Source: Fibrobacter sp. (GTDB lineage Bacteria; Fibrobacterota; Chitinivibrionia; Chitinivibrionales; Chitinispirillaceae). From it: a stretch of DNA of 48,471 bases. The translations under genes and the position numbers were made by a program. This document shows, one piece after another, positions 25,796 through 34,900 of this stretch. The DNA lies in NCBI GenBank assembly GCA_012513915.1, contig JAAZBG010000114.1, forward strand, positions 1 through 48,471, written 5' to 3'. A model generated the notes under the pieces. That model was not told where the DNA came from, made no database searches, and was given only the letters and a program-made list of their open reading frames with translations. Position 1 is the first letter of the stretch. Each line of letters begins with the position of its first letter.

Positions 25796-26770
25796 ATGGT
25801 GATACCAAAAATGTTTAATGTTGTTTATAATTACACTATCTGTCTTTTTATTACCTGTATAATCAGCCTCGCGGGAGCTGTACAGGTATCGTTTGTATTC
25901 AGGGATTCTGTAATGGTGAACGACACACTGATTACTCTTGGTGATATTGCCGGGATTCGCAGTACTGATGGTTCATTGAGCGACGTACTTCGGAATTTTG
26001 TTGTCGCTGATGCCGCACCGGCGGGATATTCGCGCTTTATCTGCCGTGATGATCTGATAACCTACAAAGTGCAATCACAGTTTAAGTCGGTTCAATTGAT
26101 TGCCAGAGGAGCGGTTCGGACCTGTATTGCAACTAATTTCAAAGAGTTAATCGTTGGGGATGTTTACGACTCAATCATGCAGTATATCAATTCGATTGTT
26201 TCATGGCCAGCTGGATCGTGGAACTTTTCAGTTCTTAATACATCCGATAAAATAAAAATTTTCAATATGCCATATCGTCTTGAATTTAGTGGAATTAATA
26301 CTAATCGTCCAAAAGGACAGTTCTCTTTTCAAATGGCTATTATTCAGGGAGGAAAGGTAATGAGAACACCACTCAGATGCACTATGAAAATATCATTACC
26401 GGTCATTTTGGCTGCATCTCCGATTATGCGTGGTGAACGTATCACTCCTGATAAATGTGTTTTTAAAACTATGGATGTAACTCATTACAGCGTAATTCTT
26501 TGTGACAGTTTATCGCAAGTGGTGGGGAAGCGGGCATTGCGTCAGATCCAGGAGGGAAACGTACTGACAACTAAATGGTTGCAGGAGATTCCGGTTGTTG
26601 AAAAAGGTGATGCGATCAGGATAATTTCAAATATCAATAAAGTGAAAGTTGCGGTTGATGCAGTAGCGAGAGAATCGGGTGCAATCGGCGAAAAAATATG
26701 GGCCGAAAACGCAGCCAGTCACAAAATGGTGCGCGTGGTAATAAAATCCAAAGGCCACGCCGAACTGTAG
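25796..26770 (+). CDS. flgA: Flagellar P-ring assembly chaperone FlgA
   Basis: The 324-residue protein has an N-terminal signal peptide (about residues 9-28) and a C-terminal SAF/FlgA domain: 'ASPIMRGERITPDKCVFK', 'VVGKRALRQIQEGNVLTTKW' and 'VEKGDAIRIISNINKVKV'. FlgA assists P-ring assembly from FlgI in the periplasm. It is longer than the E. coli protein (219) because of an N-terminal extension common in other phyla. The TAG stop codon is also the start of a dispersed palindromic repeat. Confidence 0.88.
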   Translation: MVIPKMFNVVYNYTICLFITCIISLAGAVQVSFVFRDSVMVNDTLITLGDIAGIRSTDGSLSDVLRNFVVADAAPAGYSRFICRDDLITYKVQSQFKSVQLIARGAVRTCIATNFKELIVGDVYDSIMQYINSIVSWPAGSWNFSVLNTSDKIKIFNMPYRLEFSGINTNRPKGQFSFQMAIIQGGKVMRTPLRCTMKISLPVILAASPIMRGERITPDKCVFKTMDVTHYSVILCDSLSQVVGKRALRQIQEGNVLTTKWLQEIPVVEKGDAIRIISNINKVKVAVDAVARESGAIGEKIWAENAASHKMVRVVIKSKGHAEL

Positions 26771-26881
26771 GGGCGAATCATCATTCGCCCACATACAACG
26801 CAGAATATACAGGTAGGGGCGAATCACCATTCGCCCGCATACAACGCAAAATATGCAAATGGTGCGAATCATCATTCGCCC
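26768..26881. repeat. Three tandem ~46-base units carrying the GGGCGAAT palindrome
   Basis: Palindromes at 26770-26790, 26816-26836 and 26863-26881 (arms GGGCGAAT / ATTCGCCC, loop CATC or CACC; the third has GCGAAT arms) repeat at 46-47-base spacing. The spacers between them are also related ('acatacaacgcagaatatac' against 'gcatacaacgcaaaatatgc'), so this is a tandem duplication and not a CRISPR array. It fills the gap between flgA and flgH. Confidence 0.85.
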
Positions 26882-26919
26882 GAATCGCCAATAAGACCGG
26901 TAAAAAAAGGAGAACACAT

Positions 26920-27492
26920 ATGAATAAAAACATGATTAGTTGGATAATTACATCAGTAATAACAATTATTTACACCGCAAGCGCTGCACCCGTTGGGAAT
27001 CTCTATTCAGATCACCGTGCAGTTCGCAACGATGATATTCTAACAGTTCTTATTGTGGAATCCGCAAAAGCAGGAAGTGAGAGCAATACAAAAACAAGCA
27101 AGCAAAACAGCGTTAGTGCATCGGCGGATGGTGGATCAGGGGCACTTAAATTCCTGCCTTCATTTGGGGTAAATGGGTCAAACAAGGTTGGTTTTGATGG
27201 CGCCGGGGGAACATCACGTGAGGGCAGTCTTGTTGCAACAATTTCAGCGCGGGTTATTAAGGTGCTCGATAATGGTAATCTTGCCATTGAAGGCAGCAAA
27301 GTTGTTGAAATTAATCAGGAAAAAGAGATAATTAAGTTAAGCGGAATTGTTCGTCCTCAGGATATCATGACAAACAATATCGTGTATTCATCAAGTATCG
27401 CAGACGCACAGATCACCTACACCGGTAAGGGATCGGTAAATAGCGGTCAGCGTCCAGGTGTTCTTGCAAGGTTTTTAAACTGGATCTTTTAA
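26920..27492 (+). CDS. flgH: Flagellar L-ring protein FlgH, without lipobox
   Basis: FlgH forms the outer-membrane L ring. The 190-residue protein has 'GNLYSDHRAVRNDDILTVLI' near the mature N terminus, then 'LVATISARVIKVLDNGNLAI' and 'VEINQEKEIIKLSGIVRPQD', followed by 'ITYTGKGSVN'. The start at 26920 has AAAGGAG 7 bases upstream. The open frame reaches back to 26698, but that part is the flgA end and the repeats. Unlike E. coli FlgH it has an ordinary signal peptide ending 'TASAAPVG' with no Cys, so it is not predicted to be lipidated. Confidence 0.93.
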   Translation: MNKNMISWIITSVITIIYTASAAPVGNLYSDHRAVRNDDILTVLIVESAKAGSESNTKTSKQNSVSASADGGSGALKFLPSFGVNGSNKVGFDGAGGTSREGSLVATISARVIKVLDNGNLAIEGSKVVEINQEKEIIKLSGIVRPQDIMTNNIVYSSSIADAQITYTGKGSVNSGQRPGVLARFLNWIF

Positions 27493-27566
27493 GTAACAAC
27501 GTATTAATGATTTACAACTGATTTTGCATAAACAGGTAATCTAAAATAATTAACAAATATTCATCT

Positions 27567-27610
27567 TCACTCCCCCTCTCCTACGGGAGAGCGGGCCGGG
27601 GGGGTGAGGT
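27567..27610. repeat. GC-rich inverted repeat between flgH and flgI
   Basis: Nested arms are seen: CTCTCC / GGAGAG around TACG, and outside it CTCCCCC... with ...GGGGGTGAG. The composition contrasts sharply with the A/T-rich surroundings. This looks like the CCCTCTCC/GGAGAG-type dispersed element seen in many bacterial genomes; that identification is from memory. It could also form an RNA hairpin in the flagellar transcript. Confidence 0.6.
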
Positions 27611-27632
27611 CAAGCATAAGGCAGAAAATCAT

Positions 27633-28760
27633 ATGAATCGCATAACATTACTATTATCAATATGTTTAATTGTTGGTTCAATCAGCGCTCAGAATGTGCG
27701 GATCAAAGATGTCGCATCAATAACCGGACTTGAGGATGTACAGCTTGTCGGGTATGGTCTTGTGGTGGGCCTGGCAGGAACGGGTGATAAATCGCAGACG
27801 GTATTTACCGAGCAGACGATTATCAACATGCTTAAAAATATGGGTATTGAGATTCAGGATAAAAACATGCGAATCAGAAATGTCGCATCGGTGATGGTCA
27901 CGGGAACGCTTACTCCGTTTAAACGCAAGGGGACACGGTTTGATATCACGGTCAGTTCTCTTGGTGATGCAACAAGCCTTGAGGGTGGAACCTTGATTAT
28001 AACGCCGCTTCAGGGGGGTGATGGAACGATTTATGCTACATGTCAGGGACCGATTGCGACCGGCGGGTATGATATCCGTGATAATGGCCTGAACCGGATA
28101 AAGAAAAACCATACTCTGGTTGGACGTATTCCGGGTGGAGCAATTGTTCAAAAAGAGTATGAGTTCAATGTACTTGATAACAAAGAACTATCATTGTCAT
28201 TGAGTAATCCCGATTTTTCATCAGCGGTAGCAATGTCTGATGCAATCAATAATGAGTTTGGCACAAACCCACCGTCAGTGTTGGCAAAGGCGGTTGATGC
28301 TTCTACGATTGTACTTGATTATTCTCTTGTAACAGGTGATACAACAAAACGTTATATGAGTCTTGTTGAATTTATTTCCAGAGTGGAGAATCTAACCTTT
28401 AACGTCTATTCACAGGCAAAGGTGGTGGTGAACGAACGTACCGGGACTATTGTTGCCGGTGGAAGTGTTAAAATATCTGAGGTTGCCGTTTCACATGGAA
28501 GTGTCAAAGTGGAGATTGTCAGTAAACCGGAAGTTATTCAGCCACAACCCTTTACTATGGGCCAGACCGCGTCAATTCCCAATTCGGAATTAGCTGTTGA
28601 AGAAAAGGATACCGATATGGTCGTTCTGGATCAGACAACAACCGTCTCAGATCTGGCGCAGGCATTGAATTCGCTTGGAGTTGCGCCGAGAGATGTAATT
28701 CAAATTCTGCAGGCAATTAAAGAAGCAGGTGCTTTGCAGGCTCAGTTGGTGATTATGTGA
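27633..28760 (+). CDS. flgI: Flagellar P-ring protein FlgI
   Basis: FlgI forms the peptidoglycan-level P ring. The 375-residue precursor has a signal peptide (1-19, ending SISA before QNVRIKD) and the family blocks 'LVGYGLVVGLAGTGDKSQ', 'NVASVMVTGTLTPFKRKGT', 'SSLGDATSLEGGTLIITPLQ' and the C-terminal 'LAQALNSLGVAPRDVIQILQ'. It is the last flagellar gene here: no flgJ, flgK or flgL follows, and the next gene is on the other strand. Confidence 0.97.
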   Translation: MNRITLLLSICLIVGSISAQNVRIKDVASITGLEDVQLVGYGLVVGLAGTGDKSQTVFTEQTIINMLKNMGIEIQDKNMRIRNVASVMVTGTLTPFKRKGTRFDITVSSLGDATSLEGGTLIITPLQGGDGTIYATCQGPIATGGYDIRDNGLNRIKKNHTLVGRIPGGAIVQKEYEFNVLDNKELSLSLSNPDFSSAVAMSDAINNEFGTNPPSVLAKAVDASTIVLDYSLVTGDTTKRYMSLVEFISRVENLTFNVYSQAKVVVNERTGTIVAGGSVKISEVAVSHGSVKVEIVSKPEVIQPQPFTMGQTASIPNSELAVEEKDTDMVVLDQTTTVSDLAQALNSLGVAPRDVIQILQAIKEAGALQAQLVIM

Positions 28761-28811
28761 CCTTTTTACAGGGGAAATAAATCAATAATTAATACTTTAA
28801 TTATCATTGTG

Positions 28812-29351
28812 TTATTGCCCTAAATACGTGAGAGCATGAAACAGAGCCGCAACATGCATTGCCTGAGGAATGCGGTTATGTTTTAGCAATGTATGTATTT
28901 CATTCATCGGAACTTTTACTACCTCTATCTGCTCACTTTCATCAAGCGTCTGTTCCTGTTTGCATACCGCATGAAGCGCCAGGAATGCATGTACTGCATT
29001 TGTCTGTTTATCAGGGTTGGGATAGAGCGTGCTCAGTGGGATGATAGTGGCACTGTCATATCCGGTTTCTTCAAGCAGTTCACGTTGTGCGGTAACCGAT
29101 GGATCAGTTTCATCGGGATCAACCACTCCTGATGGAAGTTCAAGAATAACATCCTGGATACCGTGCCGGTACTGACGGATAAGGATTATTTCGTTCGAAT
29201 CTGTTACCGGGACAACATTAATCCAGTCAGGATACTCATACACATAAAAGGGGGCAATAATTCTCCCGTCAGGCATCAGGCATTCATCAGCACGTAATGA
29301 GATCCAACGGTCTTTAACGATATAAGTTGATTCCTTTATTGTCCATTTCAT
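28812..29351 (-). CDS. NUDIX hydrolase, ADP-ribose pyrophosphatase-like
   Basis: The 179-residue protein has 'VVPVTDSNEIILIRQYRHG' followed by 'ILELPSGVVDPDE' and 'AQRELLEETGY', the arrangement of ADP-ribose pyrophosphatases (NudF-like). The Nudix box carries eight residues between the first Glu and the REL motif, where the consensus has seven. The catalytic REL-EE core is intact. The likely reaction is hydrolysis of a nucleoside diphosphate linked to a sugar. It is a single gene convergent with flgI. Confidence 0.85.
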   Translation of the reverse strand: MKWTIKESTYIVKDRWISLRADECLMPDGRIIAPFYVYEYPDWINVVPVTDSNEIILIRQYRHGIQDVILELPSGVVDPDETDPSVTAQRELLEETGYDSATIIPLSTLYPNPDKQTNAVHAFLALHAVCKQEQTLDESEQIEVVKVPMNEIHTLLKHNRIPQAMHVAALFHALTYLGQ

Positions 29352-29579
29352 ATTCTGCTCCTGATTCTTAATATGTATGTGTCTATTTCATGATGTTTTA
29401 GTTGATTAGGTACAATATTGTTATTGTTGAGTCGAATATATATGACGACAAATACGTTAGTTATTTTTTGATGCCTTGAAATAATTTCAAAAAAAAAGTA
29501 TTAGAGTGTAAGTAAAATGTCGTATATTTATGGTTAAAATGTTCACTAGTATGATAAACATAAGATGGGCTGAGCATTT

Positions 29580-29936
29580 ATGAAAAGATCATTTGCATTA
29601 TTTACTGTTGTGTTGATGATACTTTTCAGCAACTACCAGATATATGCTCAGGTATTGTGTCAAGAGTCAAAGTGTTTTGGTTGTTGTCCATCTGATAGTT
29701 CCGGATTTTCATCATGTAGGTGTGATGTTGATAATGGCACAACTGATCATCAACAGAGCGTTTCTGTAATTGCAGTTTCTAAGGTTCTTGTAAGATTTTA
29801 CTATTCATCGGTAGTACTGCATTCACCGTTATTGGATCTCATTAATTCAGAAGCTGTTGAATTCCAAAAATATAAAACTGATGATAGTACCACCTTGCTT
29901 ACCATATCATCGTTTCAAATACCTTTAAGGATTTGA
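29580..29936 (+). CDS. Small secreted protein with N-terminal Cys cluster
   Basis: The 118-residue protein has a clear signal peptide (residues 1-23, ending YA before QVLC) and then seven Cys within about 23 residues (CQESKCFGCC, CRC), followed by a Ser/Val/Leu-rich, Cys-free C-terminal part. I recognise no family. It lies 119 bases before a second Cys-rich secreted protein on the same strand; the pair may share a promoter and a metal- or redox-related role, which is a guess. Confidence 0.55.
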   Translation: MKRSFALFTVVLMILFSNYQIYAQVLCQESKCFGCCPSDSSGFSSCRCDVDNGTTDHQQSVSVIAVSKVLVRFYYSSVVLHSPLLDLINSEAVEFQKYKTDDSTTLLTISSFQIPLRI

Positions 29937-30055
29937 TTTCAGGGGTGTATTGGTAACTTTCTCTACATTTTGATGCAGCTGGACAGCACAACTTCTGGTA
30001 CAATTTTGGGTGTGCTGGTACGACAATGTTAATTTTTTAATAAAGGAAATAGTAA

Positions 30056-30373
30056 ATGAGACTTCTATCCATATCGTTATTTGTAATTTTAGCAGTTACT
30101 TTTTCATCGTTTGCTGGTGGCAAGTGTTGCCCGGTAAAAGATGGTAAACAGATATGTTGTGCGGTTGATGGAAAATGTATCTGTGATACATCATGTACCT
30201 GTAAAGATGCTGCAGGTAATTGTACTTGTAAAGACAACTGCAAATGTAACGGGGCATCATGCAGCAAAAAATGTGACAAATCCGTAGATTGCAAAAAAGC
30301 CTGCGGTGATAATTGCAAAAGTGCAAAAGGAGACCATGCCGGTAAGTGCAAATCCAGATGCAAAGTAAACTGA
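30056..30373 (+). CDS. Secreted metallothionein-like Cys-rich protein
   Basis: The 105-residue protein has a signal peptide (about 1-20, ending FAGG) and then 19 Cys in about 85 residues, with four CxC motifs (CIC, CTC, CTC, CKC), two CC pairs and many Lys and Asp. This Cys density, with almost no aromatic residues, is typical of metallothioneins, but those are normally cytoplasmic; here export is predicted. AAAGGAA lies 10 bases upstream of the ATG. A 13-base-pair hairpin follows the stop. Metal binding is inferred from composition. Confidence 0.7.
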   Translation: MRLLSISLFVILAVTFSSFAGGKCCPVKDGKQICCAVDGKCICDTSCTCKDAAGNCTCKDNCKCNGASCSKKCDKSVDCKKACGDNCKSAKGDHAGKCKSRCKVN

Positions 30374-30386
30374 TTACATGAATCCC

Positions 30387-30416
30387 TGTTTCATCCGGAT
30401 TGTTCCGGATGAAACA
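30387..30416 (+). terminator. Hairpin after the Cys-rich protein gene
   Basis: TGTTTCATCCGGA (30387-30399) pairs perfectly with TCCGGATGAAACA (30404-30416) around TTGT. It starts 13 bases after the stop codon. No T-run follows, so it may be a factor-dependent or weak terminator. Confidence 0.6.
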
Positions 30417-30567
30417 ATAGTTGCTATCTAACCGTTCCAATCACACCTCAATTGAGAATGATTCCTGTTCGGGGTACTATCCTAAATACTTTTATAGCAG
30501 TTACAGCCATCCGCTACTTATTTTCAAGCCTGATGTATCTTTCACTCTTTTTCAGGCGGATTTATCT

Positions 30568-31767
30568 TTGACCTCTGTTTTAAAAGCATCATGCTGGAAT
30601 AATGTACTTCTGATGGCTCAATGTTTCAAAGCGCAGAAAACGCAGGATGCAATCAGATTATATGGAGTTTTGCGATTGGAGCCGTTGTTGCTTGCAAACA
30701 AGCTCGCAGGACAATTTACTTCTGAAGAGAGAATTCGAATAACCGAATGGATCGCACTTTCAGAAAAAATAAAGTCCAAGTTTGGTGTTTCGCATATGTT
30801 GCTCTGCGATAGGCTTGCATACGAGCAGTCAACCGGACGATTACTGAGCGAATGGAAAAGCAGGCTCTGGCCGCAAGATGCTGCTATTGCAGATTTGTGT
30901 TGTGGTATGGGTGGTGATTCACTGTTTTTGCCAGACACGCATAAAGTCATCGGTGTTGATCTGGATCCTTTCCGGCTGGTTATGTTTAAGACGAACAGTG
31001 AGCTGCTCAATAGAAAATTTCTAACAATACAGGGTGATGCGCTGACTTTTCCAACGAAAGCCACCTATGCGCACATTGATCCGGCACGCCGCAACGACCG
31101 GAACCAGAATCAGCGGAAACTCGAACTGACACCATCATGGGAGCAGGTGCAATCTATTGCATCACACTATACCGGACTTATGGTTAAACTGCCGCCGGCC
31201 TTTCCTGATGAGCTCGTACCAGCAACCTCCCGTCAGCTCTTCCTGGGATCATCAAAAGACTGCCTTGAGATTCTGCTGCTGCTTGGTGAATGGTCTCATC
31301 TGCCTTTTAAAGAAAACTGTTGTGCGGTACATGCTGATACCGGCGATATGTACTGTGCTGACAGAACATCAATCCCGGAGTACCTTGATGCAGGAACCGG
31401 CAGCATAATCTGGGAACCAACACCGGTGATGATCCGTTCCCATTTGTATCGTCACTGGGGAAAACATCACGGGCTGTTGCAGCTTGATCATGCTGTTGCT
31501 TATTTGACAGGTGACACAATTATTCATGAACCCTGGGCCAAAGGCTACAGGGTGATCGATTCCTGCGCGATGCATCAATCTACCATAAAGTCGATGCTTC
31601 AAAAACACGATATAGGGAATCTGATTATAAAGAAGCGTGGCGTTGATATTGATCCTGATACAGAGATCCGGAAGCTTAAAGCAAAGGGATCAAATTCGGG
31701 CATATTGATATACACCCGCTATCAGAGCCGTCCGATTGTATTTCTTACATCACCACTGATATATTGA
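30568..31767 (+). CDS. SAM-dependent methyltransferase with THUMP-like C-terminal domain
   Basis: The middle has a class I methyltransferase fold: motif I 'IADLCCGMGGDSLFLP', 'VIGVDLDPFRLVMFKTN' (acidic residue that binds SAM ribose), 'TIQGDALTF', and motif IV 'HIDPARRNDR'. The C-terminal ~150 residues resemble the THUMP-like domain family, which suggests an RNA substrate. The frame is open back to 30421 (TTG), but those 49 codons look non-coding. The TTG at 30568 has AGGCGGA 7 bases upstream and gives 399 residues, close to the family length; an ATG at 30613 has no such site. The target RNA is unknown. Confidence 0.75.
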   Translation: MTSVLKASCWNNVLLMAQCFKAQKTQDAIRLYGVLRLEPLLLANKLAGQFTSEERIRITEWIALSEKIKSKFGVSHMLLCDRLAYEQSTGRLLSEWKSRLWPQDAAIADLCCGMGGDSLFLPDTHKVIGVDLDPFRLVMFKTNSELLNRKFLTIQGDALTFPTKATYAHIDPARRNDRNQNQRKLELTPSWEQVQSIASHYTGLMVKLPPAFPDELVPATSRQLFLGSSKDCLEILLLLGEWSHLPFKENCCAVHADTGDMYCADRTSIPEYLDAGTGSIIWEPTPVMIRSHLYRHWGKHHGLLQLDHAVAYLTGDTIIHEPWAKGYRVIDSCAMHQSTIKSMLQKHDIGNLIIKKRGVDIDPDTEIRKLKAKGSNSGILIYTRYQSRPIVFLTSPLIY

Positions 31768-31936
31768 GTGCGTTGCAATTGTTTCGTTGAATATGACTTC
31801 CTCAGTAGAAATCAAATTGTATTTGAATCACGTCTCCCAATTATCACAAAGCCCCATTGGGTACATGTGCGTCTGACAAGAAATCTGGTCACTGTTAATG
31901 TAAAATAAATTTGACAAAACCTTAAACGAAGATAAA

Positions 31937-34900
31937 TTATCTTCCAGTCAACTGCATATATAATATCAGACTGATCTTATAATCTATCTGTGCATCAAGA
32001 AGACCATCCCTGGCAGTCTTGTGAAGAAGCTGCGCCTCCAGCATATCAGATACAGTCACCAGCCCTGCATCAAAATTAACCTTTGAAAGATTCAAATTTT
32101 CAGTAGCCTGATCCAGCTTGTCTTGTGCAACTGCAATCTGCTTGTATTTTTCCTCAAGTGTGCTCCATGCATTTGCAATCTGGATCCGCATTTGTTCAAG
32201 TGAATTTTTATTATTTTTTTCTGTAATCGTTTCTTTGATCTTTCTTTCTTGTAGTGTGTAGTTAGCTTCCCACCATCCAGTGATAGGTAATTTTAACGAT
32301 GCAAACAATAACCCGTTAAATCTATCATTTCCAAGGTCTTTTAAATATATCTCGCCTGCACCAATGCCAATCTCAGGAAGATATTCCCCAACTTTTAGTT
32401 TAGTTTGCAGACGTTCTGCATCACGGGCTTTCGCAAGAAGAGTGTATTCCGATCGGGATTTTAATCCGCTATCATGATCAACATGTACTTTATTTGGTAC
32501 CGGGTACTCCAGAATCGAATCTGCAGGTGCCATGGCAGTATCAAATGTCATTCCGGAATATTGGCACAATGCCATTGTCGCAAGTCTGATACCATTCTCA
32601 AGTTGCAGCCTGTCTTTCTGAAGTTCACTCATTTTGATGGCTACTTTTAAAAGATCGTTGCGATAGATAAGCCCGGCATCAAATGCTGCTGATGCATCTC
32701 TGTATAATGTATCGAGAAGTAAACCATAGTCATCAAGAGTTTTCTTTTTGTTATATAATGCTACAATCTGCCAATATTTCTGCTCAGTAGTAAGATTTAC
32801 CTCATTTACAGCAAGCTTCTGTTTAATCTTACTAACCTCACTTCCAAGTTTTGCCAGATTATACCCATTGATAATTCTCCCTCCGGCAAAAAGAGGCTGT
32901 GTTGCAGAAATGATACCTATGGTACCGCGATCCAGTGCAGAAACCGGGATTTCCGGAACATACGCAAACTGTGTCGGAGTTTGAAGGTTCACAGGATTTC
33001 CATCATAAACCGGGAGATTCATCTGAGGAATTTTTAATTCAAGCAAAGGATCCTGCGTTTTGAACGTTGTTACTTGCGCGCTTACTGATGGGAAAAATTT
33101 CGGAATAACCGATTTACGTACCAGATCTGACGCTTTTACATCAAGTTCCGCATTTGCCATAACAACATTATTTTTAAGAGCGAGATCTTTACACTCCTGA
33201 AGCGTATATGAATTAACAGGTTTCACACTAGCCAGCATTAACAGTACTGTAAATAATGACATGCTAATAGCAGCACGCGGTAATTTTCGTGTTACCTGTT
33301 TATGATGTTTTCGCTTCATCACAAGCAGATATGCTGCAGGTACTATATAAATTGTAAGAACCATTGAGACAATCGTCCCGAAACAAACGATCGCACCAAA
33401 CGGGCTCCACATCGGTGAACCACTGAGCATCATGGGTATCACTCCCACCGATGCTGCTGATGCTGTCAGGAAAATCGGACGCATTCTTCGTTTTGCAGCG
33501 CTCACGATAACATCCTGCAGACTCATGGAAAGATCTTTTCGTAACTTTTCTGCATAATCAATAAGTATGATTCCGTTTCGGGTTACCATACCAAGTAAAC
33601 TTATAATTCCAAGGAGTGGCAGACCACCAAGATTAAATCCGAACAACTTTATTCCAAATGCAGCACCTGGCAGACTCAGGATCATTGTTATCATAATCAG
33701 TAGTGCAAGCCGGATCTGTCTGAATTGAAAAAGTAATACGATAAAGATTAGAAATACACCTGCAGCAATTGATGTAAACAGCTCTGGATATGTCTCAGCT
33801 TCTACTTCAGATTCGCCACCATAACTGATTGAAATATAATCTGGTATGTTGAGTGCACGGATTTCCTTTTTAATTGATGGAAAAATAGTTGAAGTAATTA
33901 CTTGCTGCTGAACATCTGCCCTGACCGTAATTGTGCGGATTCCATTACGATGTGCAATCTGGCTTTCTGTCCATGATGGGGTAAATGATGTCAATTGTCG
34001 CAGCGGGACAACAGCCTGTGTTAGCGGCGATGTAACATAGAGATCTGCCAGTTTGTTAATATCGTCACGTTCATCACTTTCAGTTTTCAGAACAATTTTT
34101 ACGGGATAATCACCTTCCCATAGCTTTGTAAGTTCCAAACCACTGGTTCGCGCCTGTATGGCTGATGCAATCAAAGATTGCGTAAAACCAAGCCTGTTTG
34201 CCTCATCTCTGTTTATATCCACATTTATTAGTGGTGATGAAACATCACAATTATTTCGTACCCAGGTAATTTGTGGATACGTTCTCAAAATCGAAGCAAC
34301 GTTTTCTGCATGATGTTTTAAACTGTCGATATTGTCACCGGAAATCCTGACTTCGATTGGCGCTTCTGCCGCAATAAAATCCAATTGCCGTGCACGGATA
34401 TATGCTTGTGGAAAACGGTTACTGTACATAGTATCAAGTTCTTTGATCAAATCAACAGTCGCTTGCATTGATTGTGTATTAACAATCAGTTGGGCATAAT
34501 TAACAGCTGGCATTTGTGGTGCATAAACAGTATGAAACCGTGGTGATCCATTACCTACACACGAGGTTACATCACGGATACGGTTATCCGCAAGAAGCAC
34601 CTTTTCAACACTGTCCACAACAGCAGCAGTCTCATTGATCGGTTTCCCCTGAGGAAGATATATCTCAACTGCAAACTGATCACGATTAACTTTAGGGTAT
34701 ATTCTTTGTGGAATTGTGGTAAGCAGATAAATACCTGCTCCGACAATCAGGACACCAATCAATAGTATCGTTTTCGGGAATTTTATAACCGCCTCAATTG
34801 AGCGATCATATCCTTTCTGCATCACTCTGATTAAAGAAAACGATGAAGTACCAGATCCCTCCTTTTTATGGTTATGAAGTCCTTTTTTAACAAACACAAA

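Noticed and set aside
26768..26881. Short regularly spaced palindromic repeats resembling a small CRISPR array
   Set aside because: Only three units, the spacers are related to each other, the third repeat is degenerate, and no cas gene is near. A tandem duplication of a dispersed palindrome explains it better.
26698..26919. Extended N terminus for FlgH
   Set aside because: This stretch overlaps the flgA end in another frame and the repeat array; a strong ribosome binding site and a signal peptide place the start at 26920.
29450..29510. Palindrome TTGAAATAATTTCAA followed by an A-run, considered as a terminator
   Set aside because: It lies upstream of both flanking genes, so no transcript is expected to end there; it is probably only A/T-rich sequence near a promoter.
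30421..30567. Extended N terminus of the THUMP-like methyltransferase from a TTG directly after a stop codon
   Set aside because: The sequence looks non-coding, begins right behind a hairpin, and has no ribosome binding site; 30568 has one.
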